Source: Sphingomonas sp. (GTDB lineage: Bacteria > Pseudomonadota > Alphaproteobacteria > Sphingomonadales > Sphingomonadaceae). From it: a stretch of 43,907 nucleotides of DNA. The position numbers and the translations under genes are program-made. Position 1 is the stretch's first letter. Each line of letters opens with the position of its first letter. This document shows positions 1-7,416 of the stretch, one piece after another. A model generated the notes under the pieces. The model did not search any database, was not told the DNA's origin, and saw nothing but the letters and a program-made list of their open reading frames with translations. The stretch lies in the NCBI RefSeq assembly GCF_025353885.1, contig NZ_JANXNX010000058.1:1-43907 (forward strand), in the 5' to 3' direction.

Positions 1-795
1 CATGCGGATCGCGCGTTGCAGCACGAACAATTCTTCGGCAAAGCGGCCGAGGATGTCTAAAACGGCGTCCTTGTTGGTCAGGAACACGTCGCGCCACATG
101 GTCGGATCACTGGCCGCGATCCGGGTGAAATCGCGGAAACCGCCCGCCGAATATTTGATGACCTCCGATTGTGTCACGCTCTCCAGGTCGGACGCGGTGC
201 CGACGATAGTATAGGCGATCAGGTGGGGCAGATGGCTGGTGATGGCCAGCACCAGGTCGTGGTGCGCGGGCTCCATGGTCTCGACCTGCGCGCCCAGTTG
301 CTGCCAGAATGTCGTGACGCGCACCACTGCGGCCTCGGGCGTGCCTTCGACCGGGGTCAGGATGCACCAGCGCCGGTGGAACAACGCGGCAAATCCCGCC
401 TCCGGCCCGCTGCGCTCGGTGCCTGCCACCGGATGCGCCGGAACCACCGCGATGCCGGGCAGCGCTGCTGCCAGTGCCGTCGCGACGCCAGCCTTCGACG
501 AACCGACGTCGCTGACGATCACCTCGGGCGGCAGGTCGTCAGCGATGCTGACGGCAACCTCGCCCATCGCCCCCACGGGCACACACAGGATCACCAGGTC
601 GGCATCGGTCACGGCGGCACCGGCGGTGTCGGTCACGTCGTCGCACAGGGCCATGGTCCGCACCGTCTCGCGCACCGCGGCGTCGCCATCATGGCCGGTC
701 AGATGAACCGTCGGCATCGCTTCGCGAACCGCGCGGAGGATCGACGACCCGATCAGCCCGAGGCCGATCACCGAAACCCGCGCAAAAGGCAGCAT
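1..795 (-). CDS. tyrA: Prephenate/arogenate dehydrogenase (partial, C-terminus cut by window edge)
   Basis: The first 265 codons are open from an ATG at 795 to the left edge, with no stop, so the C-terminus lies outside the window. The enzyme oxidatively decarboxylates prephenate or arogenate with NAD(P) in tyrosine synthesis. The N-terminus has a Rossmann loop, VIGLGLIGSS (residues about 9-18). It is followed by DLVILCVPVGAM, SDVGSSK, the HPVAGTERSG substrate-loop motif (about residue 121) and AITSHLPHLIA with the conserved helical domain, all typical of the TyrA/TyrC family. The ATG overlaps the hisC stop by one base (TGATG), so tyrA is downstream of hisC in one operon and probably translationally coupled. 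Prephenate versus arogenate preference cannot be read from the sequence. Confidence 0.95.
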   Translation of the reverse strand, partial: MLPFARVSVIGLGLIGSSILRAVREAMPTVHLTGHDGDAAVRETVRTMALCDDVTDTAGAAVTDADLVILCVPVGAMGEVAVSIADDLPPEVIVSDVGSSKAGVATALAAALPGIAVVPAHPVAGTERSGPEAGFAALFHRRWCILTPVEGTPEAAVVRVTTFWQQLGAQVETMEPAHHDLVLAITSHLPHLIAYTIVGTASDLESVTQSEVIKYSAGGFRDFTRIAASDPTMWRDVFLTNKDAVLDILGRFAEELFVLQRAIRM

Positions 796-1919
796 CAGGC
801 CGTCATGCCCCCGGCGTCACCGACGATTTCGCGTAATGCCGCGACCAGCCCCAGCATGTCGTCCTCGGTCCCGATCGTAATCCGCAAGCCGTGGCCCAGC
901 TTCTGCCCGGGCAGCCATCGCACGATATAACCATGGTCCATCAACGCTTTATAGGTTGTCTCCGCGCTTAATTGCCCCTCGAACAACACCAGCAGGAAAT
1001 TTGCCTTCGATGGGATCGCGCGTAGCCCGGCGTTGCCCAGCTTGCCGATCTCGTCGTGAAACCACGCGCGCCAACGATCATTATGCGCCCGGCTATTCGC
1101 GATGAAGGTCGCCGCTTGCAGCGCCGCGATGGCCGCGCTTTGCCCCGCCGCCGTCACGTTAAACGGCGCGCGGATCCGGTGCATCGCATCGATCGCGGCC
1201 GCCGGGCCATAGCCCCAGCCGATCCGTTCCGCCGCCAGCCCGTGGATTTTCGAAAAGGTGCGTGTGATCAGGACGTTGCTTCGTGTCTTGGCCAGCTCCA
1301 GCCCACCATCTTCGTCGGCATCCTCCAGATATTCGGCATAGGCCTGGTCCAGCACCAGCAGCACCGTCTTTGGCAAGGCCGCATGCAGGCGCGCAATTTC
1401 CGCCTTCGACGAATAGGTGCCGGTCGGATTGTTGGGATTGGCGATAAACACGATCCGGGTGCGGTCGGTCACGCATGCCAGCACCGCGTCGACATCGGTC
1501 GCATAGTCAAGGTCGGGCGCGATGACGGGTTTGGCCCCGACCCGCCGCGTCGCAATCTCATAAACCGCAAATCCATAACGCACAAAGACGACTTCATCGC
1601 CCGGCCCGGCATAGGCCCCGGCAACCAGGTGCAGGATCTCATCCGACCCGGTGCCGTACATCACTCGCGCCGCGTCCAGCCCGTAATGGCTGGCAATCGC
1701 CTCACGCAATGCCCCGGCTCCGGCATCGGGATAACGTTCCAAATCAGCGGCATGGGCGGCGAACCCGGCCCGCGCGCTCTCGCTCGTCCCCAGCGGATTT
1801 TCGTTCGATGACAGCTTGGCCACCTTGCGCCCGTCGTCGGTCGTCGACCGTCCCGGCACATAGGGCGCAATCGCCATGACCCAGTCCTTGGGCCGGGGAA
1901 CATCCATATCTATTGTCAT
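795..1919 (-). CDS. hisC: Histidinol-phosphate aminotransferase
   Basis: A 374-residue class I/II PLP aminotransferase, normal length for HisC. It has SSNENPLG near residue 38 (substrate/PLP-domain entry), NPNNPTGT at 161-168, and the PLP lysine K224 in TFSKIHGLAAERIGWG. It transaminates imidazole-acetol phosphate with glutamate in histidine synthesis. In alphaproteobacteria HisC often also serves aromatic amino acids, which fits its position just upstream of tyrA with a one-base overlap. The ATG at 1919 is taken because the protein then begins like family members; a second in-frame ATG lies five codons further in. It is divergent from metX, with an 80-base gap that must hold both promoters. 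Confidence 0.95.
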   Translation of the reverse strand: MTIDMDVPRPKDWVMAIAPYVPGRSTTDDGRKVAKLSSNENPLGTSESARAGFAAHAADLERYPDAGAGALREAIASHYGLDAARVMYGTGSDEILHLVAGAYAGPGDEVVFVRYGFAVYEIATRRVGAKPVIAPDLDYATDVDAVLACVTDRTRIVFIANPNNPTGTYSSKAEIARLHAALPKTVLLVLDQAYAEYLEDADEDGGLELAKTRSNVLITRTFSKIHGLAAERIGWGYGPAAAIDAMHRIRAPFNVTAAGQSAAIAALQAATFIANSRAHNDRWRAWFHDEIGKLGNAGLRAIPSKANFLLVLFEGQLSAETTYKALMDHGYIVRWLPGQKLGHGLRITIGTEDDMLGLVAALREIVGDAGGMTA

Positions 1920-1985
1920 GGGTCTCCACTAGCGCCCCCCTGCCTGCGTTGACAAGGCAAGCGCCCCCGTCCTAGCCGCGTCGCC

Positions 1986-2003
1986 ATGAGTGCAGCGCGA
2001 TGA
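1986..2003 (+). other. Five-codon mini-ORF whose stop overlaps the metX start
   Basis: ATG at 1986 opens a frame reading MSAAR followed by TGA at 2001-2003. That stop overlaps the metX ATG at 2000-2002 as ATGA. No good Shine-Dalgarno sequence precedes either start. It may be a leader that loads ribosomes onto metX by termination-reinitiation, or it may be chance. Nothing else supports it. Confidence 0.25.
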
Positions 2004-3115
2004 CTTCAGACCAACGCTTCGGCCCCAATCGGCGGGTGACATTGCCGGGCCCGCTGGCGCTCGATGGCGGTGCAACGCTGTCGCCTGTGGAAATCGGCTA
2101 TGAAACCTATGGCACGCTCGAGGCAGACGGGGCCAACACTATCCTGGTCACCCACGCGCTGACTGGCGACCAGCATCTCGCATCGCCCCATCCCATCACT
2201 GGCAAACCCGGCTGGTGGGCGCGCATGGTCGGGCCCGGCAAGCCAATCGATACCGATCGCTTCTTTGTGGTGTGCGCCAATGTCATCGGCAGTTGCATGG
2301 GGTCGTCGGGTCCGGGCAGCCTTGCGCCCGACGGCCAGCCCTTTGCCATGCGTTTCCCCGTCATCACGATCCGCGACATGGTCCGCGCGCAGGCGCTGCT
2401 GCTCGACCATCTCGGGATCGCGACGCTTCACGCCGTCGTCGGGGGATCGATGGGCGGGATGCAGGCGCTCAGCTGGGCGGCGACCTTTCCCGAACGCGTG
2501 CGGGCGGCAGTGATCATCGCATCGACCGCGCGCCATTCGGCCCAGAACATCGCCTTTCACGAAGTCGGGCGCCAGGCGATCATGGCCGATCCCAACTGGC
2601 GCAACGGCGCATATTATGCCGATGGCGTGTCACCGGCGGCGGGCCTTGCCGTCGCGCGCATGGCGGCACACATCACATACCTCTCCGAATCGGGCCTGAC
2701 CGAAAAATTCGGTCGTCGGTTGCAGGCCCGTGAGGCAAAAACCTTCGGCTTCGACGCCGACTTTCAGGTCGAAAGCTACCTTCGCCATCAGGGCTTGAGC
2801 TTTTCCGACCGGTTCGACGCCAACTCCTATCTCTACATCACCCGCGCGATGGACTATTTCGACCTGTCCGAGGAACATGGCGGGATGCTAGCCAACGCCT
2901 TCCGCGGTTCCAGGACGCGTTTTTGCCTGGTCAGCTTTGATACCGACTGGCTTTACCCGACGTCTGAATCGCGCAGCGTCGTTCACGCTCTCAATGCGTC
3001 GGGTGCGCCCGCCAGCTTCGTCGAACTGTCGGCACCCTTCGGCCATGACAGTTTCCTGCTCGACGTGCCCGCGCTCGATCGCGTCGTGGCGGGCTTTCTG
3101 TGTCCGGAATGTTGA
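2000..3115 (+). CDS. metX: Homoserine O-acyltransferase (MetX)
   Basis: A 371-residue alpha/beta-hydrolase-fold acyltransferase that activates homoserine with acetyl-CoA (or succinyl-CoA) as the first committed step to methionine. The nucleophile is S150 in GGSMGGMQ. The acid is probably D316 in SFDTDWLYP and the base H349 in FGHDSF. The early motifs THALTGDQH and the GSSGPGS loop are typical of MetX. Acetyl versus succinyl specificity is not predictable here, since MetX proteins in this class can use either. It is followed by metW with a one-base TGATG overlap, the usual MetX-MetW pair. I looked for a SAM riboswitch in the 80-base leader and saw none. Confidence 0.95.
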   Translation: MTSDQRFGPNRRVTLPGPLALDGGATLSPVEIGYETYGTLEADGANTILVTHALTGDQHLASPHPITGKPGWWARMVGPGKPIDTDRFFVVCANVIGSCMGSSGPGSLAPDGQPFAMRFPVITIRDMVRAQALLLDHLGIATLHAVVGGSMGGMQALSWAATFPERVRAAVIIASTARHSAQNIAFHEVGRQAIMADPNWRNGAYYADGVSPAAGLAVARMAAHITYLSESGLTEKFGRRLQAREAKTFGFDADFQVESYLRHQGLSFSDRFDANSYLYITRAMDYFDLSEEHGGMLANAFRGSRTRFCLVSFDTDWLYPTSESRSVVHALNASGAPASFVELSAPFGHDSFLLDVPALDRVVAGFLCPEC

Positions 3116-3720
3116 TGGGCGATCCGCGTTCGCCATTACGCGCCGATCTCGCGATCATCGCCGACCATGTCCGGACCGGCGCGCGCGTCCTCGATGTCGG
3201 CTGCAGCACCGGCGCCCTGATGGCCGAACTGCGCGACCGCAAAGGTGTCGATGCGCGGGGGATAGAGATCGACGGGACCGACGTCACGGCGGCATTGGCG
3301 CGTGGCCTGTCGGTGATCCAGGGTGACGCCGATACCGACCTGGTGGATTATCCCGACGCCAGCTTCGATTACGCGATCCTCAGCCAGACATTGCAAACAA
3401 CCCGCCGCCCCGATCGCGTCCTCGACCAGCTGTTGCGCGTCGGCTCGAAGGCATTTGTTTCCTTCCCGAACTTTGCCCACTGGCGGGTACGTACCTCGCT
3501 AATGTGGGGCGGACGGATGCCGATCACGCGATCGTTGCCGGTGGCCTGGTACGAAACGCCGAATATACATCACCTCACCGTCGATGACTTTCGCGCCCAT
3601 GTCCGCGAGCGTGACATCAGGGTCGAGGGGTCTTGGTTCCTTTCGGGAGAGCGGTTGACGGGCGAGGCCGTGGCAAACTTCCGTGCCGAACATGCGGTGT
3701 TTCTTTTAAGTCGCGGTTGA
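3115..3720 (+). CDS. metW: Methionine biosynthesis protein MetW
   Basis: About 201 residues, a class I SAM-methyltransferase-like fold with VLDVGCSTGALMAEL as motif I and a later SFDYAILSQTLQ segment, both typical of MetW. MetW pairs with MetX and is thought to support homoserine acylation; its own methyltransferase activity is not established. The ATG at 3115 overlaps the metX TGA (TGATG) and has a GGA about seven bases upstream. Alternative starts are ATG 3109 and GTG 3100. Translation is probably coupled to metX. Confidence 0.93.
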   Translation: MGDPRSPLRADLAIIADHVRTGARVLDVGCSTGALMAELRDRKGVDARGIEIDGTDVTAALARGLSVIQGDADTDLVDYPDASFDYAILSQTLQTTRRPDRVLDQLLRVGSKAFVSFPNFAHWRVRTSLMWGGRMPITRSLPVAWYETPNIHHLTVDDFRAHVRERDIRVEGSWFLSGERLTGEAVANFRAEHAVFLLSRG

Positions 3721-3784
3721 GTGCATCGACGATTAAAATTTCAGAATTTGCAAATCGCCCGAAGTGAAGTACGCCCCGACCAAC

Positions 3785-3813
3785 AAAAAAAGGGCCGCCC
3801 AATCGGACGACCC
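3785..3813 (-). terminator. Rho-independent terminator (sRNA candidate / epimerase gene)
   Basis: On the minus strand the RNA reads GGGUCGUCC, loop GAUU, GGGCGGCCC, then seven U. The stem is nine base pairs, two of them G-U, which means it is stable only on this strand. The U-run is the A-tract at 3785-3791 of the plus strand. Confidence 0.8.
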
Positions 3814-3870
3814 ATAAAAGTTTTAGGAGAGGATGCCTGAAAGGCGTCATCGTTGTGCACCGCAGCATTC
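3785..3870 (-). ncRNA. Candidate trans-acting small RNA (or 3'-UTR RNA of the epimerase gene)
   Basis: There is no open frame here, but three RNA elements follow one another on the minus strand. First is a hairpin at 3851-3832 (GATG and CATC arms closing around a CC-TTTCA-GG core). Then comes an unpaired pyrimidine stretch, CCTCTCCT, followed by AAAACTTTTA. Last is a strong U-tailed terminator at 3813-3785. The CCTCTCCT segment is complementary to a Shine-Dalgarno sequence. This layout (5' hairpin, exposed anti-SD loop, terminator) is that of Hfq-dependent alphaproteobacterial sRNAs such as the mmgR/suhB type. A TGC-N3-GCA dyad (3864-3856) lies where a promoter or 5' end would be. The 5' end is uncertain. 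It could also be processed from the 3' UTR of the epimerase mRNA, whose stop is 120 bases upstream. Confidence 0.6.
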
Positions 3871-3932
3871 CTGTGTGCAACCCCTAAAATGCTTTATTCG
3901 AATTTAGTCATTTTCGAGCGCGGCCCTGGCTG

Positions 3933-4808
3933 TCAGCCGACTGTCACGGTCATGCGAAATGATCGTTCATCGCCTGGTGCTACTTCGAACACTCCGGGTT
4001 TGGCGCGGAATTCTCCGTCATAATGTTCGGGGTCGGCAATGCCCGCCCATGGTTCGATGCACAGATATCGGGCGCCCGGTTTCATCCATAGTCCCAGCCG
4101 GTCGGTGTCGGGAAAGGCAATCGACAACCCCGGCTGCCCCGGCACGCCATATCGCAGCGCCCGACTGTGCAGCGTGTCCCAAACCAGCGCATCCCTGGAG
4201 AACAGGCTGTCCTTCAGTGCGATCGTATCACCGACCACCGGCGTCGCGCGTTCTTCGGCTGCGATCAGGCCATCGCGGGAAATCTCCTTCAGCGCGCCGG
4301 GCTCCTTGTGTTCGAACCGGACGACATGATCTTCCTTCGTCCCGCCGAATGGCAATGGCCAGGCAAAGGCTGGATGAAATCCGAAGCTGGCGAGCATCGG
4401 CACGCTGCCAGTATTACGCACAGTCGCCGTCATCGAAAGCGTTCGCTCATGCAGCATAAATCGCATTTCGAGCGCAAAGGCGAACGGATAATGCGGCCGC
4501 GTCGCCGGACTGTCAGTCAGGCGGAACAGCACCGAGGCGGGGTGGGACTCGACGATCTCGAAATGCGACCGCCTAGCGAACCCGTGTTTTGGTATTTCAT
4601 ATTCGACGCCGTCCTGCCGATAGCGATCGTTGTTGACCCGTCCGACAATGGGAAACAGCACTGGCGCGTGACCGGTCCAGTACGCAGGATCGGCGTCGGT
4701 CATCAATTGACGCCCTTCGCTGTCGACCAGCGAACGCAGTTCCGCACCGTGCGGCGCGATTTCCGCTGTCAGGAAGTTCGAGACGATTTTCACGGATTCA
4801 TTCGCCAT
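3933..4808 (-). CDS. Aldose 1-epimerase family protein (LacX/YeaD-like)
   Basis: 291 residues from ATG 4808, chosen because GGAGA lies seven bases upstream; a longer in-frame extension to 4895 has no ribosome site. It is a galactose-mutarotase-like beta-sandwich. Visible family features are HGAELRSLVD near the N-terminus, YWTGHAPVLFPIVGR, the KHGFARRSHFEI motif with the conserved His, SFGFHPAFAWP with a second conserved His, and CIEPWAGIADP with a conserved Glu near the C-terminus. It probably interconverts anomers of a hexose or sugar phosphate in the cytoplasm; the substrate is not known. It stands alone, divergent from the dehydrogenase gene at 5000, with its own likely promoter. Confidence 0.88.
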   Translation of the reverse strand: MANESVKIVSNFLTAEIAPHGAELRSLVDSEGRQLMTDADPAYWTGHAPVLFPIVGRVNNDRYRQDGVEYEIPKHGFARRSHFEIVESHPASVLFRLTDSPATRPHYPFAFALEMRFMLHERTLSMTATVRNTGSVPMLASFGFHPAFAWPLPFGGTKEDHVVRFEHKEPGALKEISRDGLIAAEERATPVVGDTIALKDSLFSRDALVWDTLHSRALRYGVPGQPGLSIAFPDTDRLGLWMKPGARYLCIEPWAGIADPEHYDGEFRAKPGVFEVAPGDERSFRMTVTVG

Positions 4809-4838
4809 TATTGTCTCCAAACGATGCCATCCCCGACC

Positions 4839-4867
4839 GTTATATGGGTATCGCCGCACAGATACAG
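4839..4867 (-). promoter_or_regulatory. Possible sigma70-type promoter of the epimerase gene
   Basis: On the minus strand CTGTAT (4867-4862) and TATAAC (4844-4839) are separated by 17 bases, about 30 bases before the start codon at 4808. The -10 matches TATAAT in five of six positions; the -35 is weak. Confidence 0.4.
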
Positions 4868-4999
4868 GTCGTGTCGATCCAGGTATCGGACCCAACGACC
4901 GTTTTACGAAACCGTTGCTATACCGACGACAAGACGCTTAGATGATAGCGATGGATGAGCGTCGCGTCGGCCAAGCGTTTTTCTGTAGGAGGCCGACCA

Positions 5000-5929
5000 A
5001 TGCTTAACCAGCAACGTATCGCGATCATCGGCGCGGGCCACGTCGGGGCAACCGCTGCATACGCGATCATGCTGCGCGCTCTGTTTCGCGAGATTGTATT
5101 GATAGATCGCGACACGGCCTTGGCGCAGGCCGAGGCGACGGACATCTCCGACGCTAATGCGCTGGCAAGGCCGACGCGAATTTGGGCGGGCGATTACCGC
5201 GACGCTGCCGCAGCGCAGATTGCCGTCATCACCGCTGGAGCGGCCACTCACGGGAACGAGACAAGGCTGTCGGTCGCGACGCGTAGTGCAACGGTGGTGG
5301 AAGACTGCGTCGCTGCGTTGATGGGGGGCGGGTTTGACGGCATTTTGCTGGTCGCTGCCAATCCCGTCGACCTTATGACACAGCTCGCGTTTGAAAAGTC
5401 TGGCCTGTCGCCCGCGCGAGTGATCGGCACCGGCACGCTGCTCGATTCCTGCCGACTAAAGCAAGCGGTTGCGGAGCATCTCGACGTCGCGCCGGGTGCG
5501 GTCGAGGCTCTTGTAATCGGCGAGCATGGAGACAGCGAGGTAACCGCCTTTTCTTCGATACGGATTGGCGGTGTCACTCTGGATCGTTTTGTGATCGGCC
5601 AGGCGCTCGACTATCCGGCGGTCGCGAACGAAGTCCGGACCGCCGGCTACCGTATCATAGGCGGGAAAGGGTTCACATCGTTTGGCATCGCGACTGCTAT
5701 TGTCAGGATTTGCGAAGCGATCATTCGTGACGAAGGCTCGACGTTTCCGGTGTCCACGCTCATGACTGGCCAGTTCGGCCTGACCGACGTCTGCCTCAGT
5801 CTGCCGTGCATTCTCGGAGCGGGAGGCGTGGAACGCGTCTTGATGCCCGATCTGGACCCGCTCGAGCTTGCTGGTCTGAAGGCGTCGGCATCAGCGATCC
5901 AGTCAGCATACGCCGGTTTACGCGCCTGA
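5000..5929 (+). CDS. L-lactate dehydrogenase family 2-hydroxyacid dehydrogenase
   Basis: 309 residues from ATG 5000, which has a perfect AGGAGG at 4987-4992. It is an NAD-dependent LDH/MDH-fold enzyme. Features are the Rossmann loop GAGHVGATAA (11-20), the acidic IDRD end of beta-2 (NAD preference), the mobile-loop arginine R89, NPVDLMT (121-127), D149 and R152 in LLDSCR, and the catalytic H176 in IGEHGDSE. The residue that normally selects lactate (Gln102 in classical numbering) is T83 here, in AATHGNETR where lactate enzymes read NQKPGETR. Malate enzymes have Arg there. The true substrate may be a different 2-oxoacid. It is monocistronic, in a patch with neighbours of unknown role. Confidence 0.85.
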   Translation: MLNQQRIAIIGAGHVGATAAYAIMLRALFREIVLIDRDTALAQAEATDISDANALARPTRIWAGDYRDAAAAQIAVITAGAATHGNETRLSVATRSATVVEDCVAALMGGGFDGILLVAANPVDLMTQLAFEKSGLSPARVIGTGTLLDSCRLKQAVAEHLDVAPGAVEALVIGEHGDSEVTAFSSIRIGGVTLDRFVIGQALDYPAVANEVRTAGYRIIGGKGFTSFGIATAIVRICEAIIRDEGSTFPVSTLMTGQFGLTDVCLSLPCILGAGGVERVLMPDLDPLELAGLKASASAIQSAYAGLRA

Positions 5930-6004
5930 GGCTGGGTGTTCGGCAAGAGTACTCAAGGTGGGCACCATCGACCGAAACCGCGAGGTGCAATTGCCCGGGC
6001 CTAA

Positions 6005-6715
6005 TCAAAGGTGAAACTCATACTCTAGCAGCAACCTGATCTGTCCCGGCGCTTCACGACGCCCGCTGCCTACCGAAAAGAGATAGCCGGCCTCGATGCC
6101 GAGCTCGCCACGAGCGGGCAGATGTTCAATTTCGGTCTTGAGGATCGGTCCGACATAATGTTCTTTGCTGTCAAACGAGCCGAAGGCGGCAGCGCCTGCC
6201 CGCATCTCCCCGACGACTGACCAATCGGCGGACGTGGAGTAGCCAAACTCGACCTTCTCGTGGCTCTCAAGGCGTTTTTCCGCGATCAGGTTAAGCCTTC
6301 CGTCAAAGCTGCCCGCGCGACGTTGCAGCAACAGCTTTGTTTCAGCCGTATCCGCGCCGTGCCGTTCGAAACCATATTCACCGTATAGCGCAACATCGAT
6401 ACCGAGCGGGGTGATGCGCGCGACCCGGTATATCCCCTCGACTGCGATGGCCTCCAGCTTGCGCGACGTATCTCGCTCACGACCCGTTTCAACCAATACG
6501 GCGCCGTAGATCCGGTCGGAAAAGTGGTGAGCACCCTCCAGCGTCAGTGCATCGGCACCACCCGCGTCGTCGCCGGTTACCCGGCCATAGCGCGCTTCCA
6601 ATTCAGTCACACCGGGCTCGAGCGTTGCCCCGTAAACCTTCTCACCAAGTCCAGGCTGAGCAAGGGCGGGCGTGGCCAAGAGCAAGGCCGCAAAACATCC
6701 AGCAACAAAACGCAT
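6005..6715 (-). CDS. Unknown secreted protein, probably outer-membrane beta-barrel
   Basis: 236 residues from ATG 6715, with GGAAGGGG just upstream; the longer frame to 6928 lacks a ribosome site and would hide the signal peptide. The N-terminus is a clear signal peptide, MRFVAGCFAALLLATPALAQ, cut after ALA. The mature part alternates polar and hydrophobic residues, for example DRIYGAVLVETGRER, LNLIAEKRL and KVEFGYSTSADW. It ends LLLEYEFHL with a final aromatic two residues before the C-terminus, as in outer-membrane barrels. I do not recognise a specific family and assign no function. It is convergent with the dehydrogenase gene, 75 bases away. Confidence 0.75.
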   Translation of the reverse strand: MRFVAGCFAALLLATPALAQPGLGEKVYGATLEPGVTELEARYGRVTGDDAGGADALTLEGAHHFSDRIYGAVLVETGRERDTSRKLEAIAVEGIYRVARITPLGIDVALYGEYGFERHGADTAETKLLLQRRAGSFDGRLNLIAEKRLESHEKVEFGYSTSADWSVVGEMRAGAAAFGSFDSKEHYVGPILKTEIEHLPARGELGIEAGYLFSVGSGRREAPGQIRLLLEYEFHL

Positions 6716-6808
6716 TGAATAACCCCTTCCAAGAGAGGTGTTAATGCGACACGTTATCAATAGCAAGTGCTGTCTGCATGGTGACAGCTTCGATGTGGAG
6801 ATTGGTGG

Positions 6809-6829
6809 AAAGCGGCATGGCCGCTTTTT
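6809..6829 (+). terminator. Perfect hairpin with short T-tail, possible relic terminator
   Basis: AAAGCGGC, loop ATG, GCCGCTTT followed by two more T gives an eight-pair stem ending in five T on the plus strand. No plus-strand gene ends here. It sits just before the beta-lactamase remnant, so it may mark a rearrangement junction. The minus strand has a matching stem but no T-run beyond it. Confidence 0.4.
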
Positions 6830-6845
6830 GGTAATCCAAGTGGCG

Positions 6846-7070
6846 ATACGGGCGGGCATCCCGGCCAGCTGGCGCGGCTTCGACAAGACGGGGACAGGCA
6901 TGCGGCCAGGCATCGGCAACAAGACCAATGACCTGGCTGTCCTGGTCCCGCCCGGTGGCCGCAGTCCGCTGGTCGTGATCGGCTACTTCGAGAATCCTTC
7001 CTTCTCCGAGGAGACCCGACCGGAGGACGAAGCCGTTCTCAAGGTGCTTGGCGAGGTAGCAGTGGCGTAG
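6846..7070 (+). pseudogene. C-terminal remnant of a class A serine beta-lactamase
   Basis: The last 74 codons of this frame read like the end of a class A beta-lactamase. They run AIRAGIPASW, then GFDKTGTG with the KTG triad (6885-6893), then KTNDLAVLVPPGGRSPLVVIGYF, the beta-5 strand and final helix of that fold. A stop TAG follows at 7068. The rest of the enzyme (about 200 residues with the catalytic SxxK and SDN) is missing: the 100 bases upstream in the same frame have no family likeness, and an antisense gene starts at 6715. No start codon with a ribosome site is seen. It cannot encode an active enzyme. It is a relic of a lost gene or of an insertion/deletion event. Confidence 0.75.
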
Positions 7071-7284
7071 CGAGCCTGACGCCGAATGCCTTTTCCCAAA
7101 ACTGCCGATCGGAAATGGAGGGTGCGAAAATTTCGCGATGCTTCGATGGCGGGTTTCCGAATCAGAAACCGAACGGTTGAATGCTGCAAAGCCGTCGAGA
7201 ATTGCCAATGCCCAAAGGGTGCTATTTCAGGGGGTTCGTGGTCATATCTTAATTAGCGATCGGACAGCATTTCGATACCGTAAT

Positions 7285-7393
7285 TCCTCCCCTGTAAGAG
7301 GAGGTGTCGCGCTCTTGCGGCCACGCTATCTGAAAAAGGGGAACACCCCTCCGTCAGCCCGAAGGAGGCTGCCACCTCCCCGCCAGGGGAGGA
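7285..7393. repeat. REPIN-like palindromic intergenic element
   Basis: The 346-base gap between the beta-lactamase remnant and pheT holds no credible gene. It contains two hairpins in opposite orientation. One is TCCTCCCCTGTAAGAGGAGG plus TG (7285-7306) and the other CACCTCCCCGCCAGGGGAGG plus A (7373-7393). Each folds on itself, and each is nearly the reverse complement of the other. Between them are CCCCTCCGTCAGCC and a GGCTG arm. This is the structure of a REP doublet (REPIN) or short MITE. The motif of CCCCTCCGTCAGCC with a CTCCCC hairpin is, from general knowledge, dispersed in sphingomonad genomes. Only one copy is in this window. Confidence 0.65.
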
Positions 7394-7416
7394 TCGAGTA
7401 TCGCCTGAAATTCCCC

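Noticed and set aside
169-930. Plus-strand frame (253 codons) at the left edge
   Set aside because: It lies opposite tyrA and the end of hisC. The minus-strand reading gives unmistakable TyrA motifs, so the plus frame is a shadow.
1920-1999. SAM riboswitch upstream of metX
   Set aside because: The 80-base leader is too short and shows no SAM-II, SAM-I or SAM/SAH core that I could recognise. A covariance search would settle it.
6741-7208. Minus-strand frame (155 codons) opposite the beta-lactamase relic
   Set aside because: The plus-strand reading has clear class A beta-lactamase motifs; the minus frame has no ribosome site or recognisable domain.
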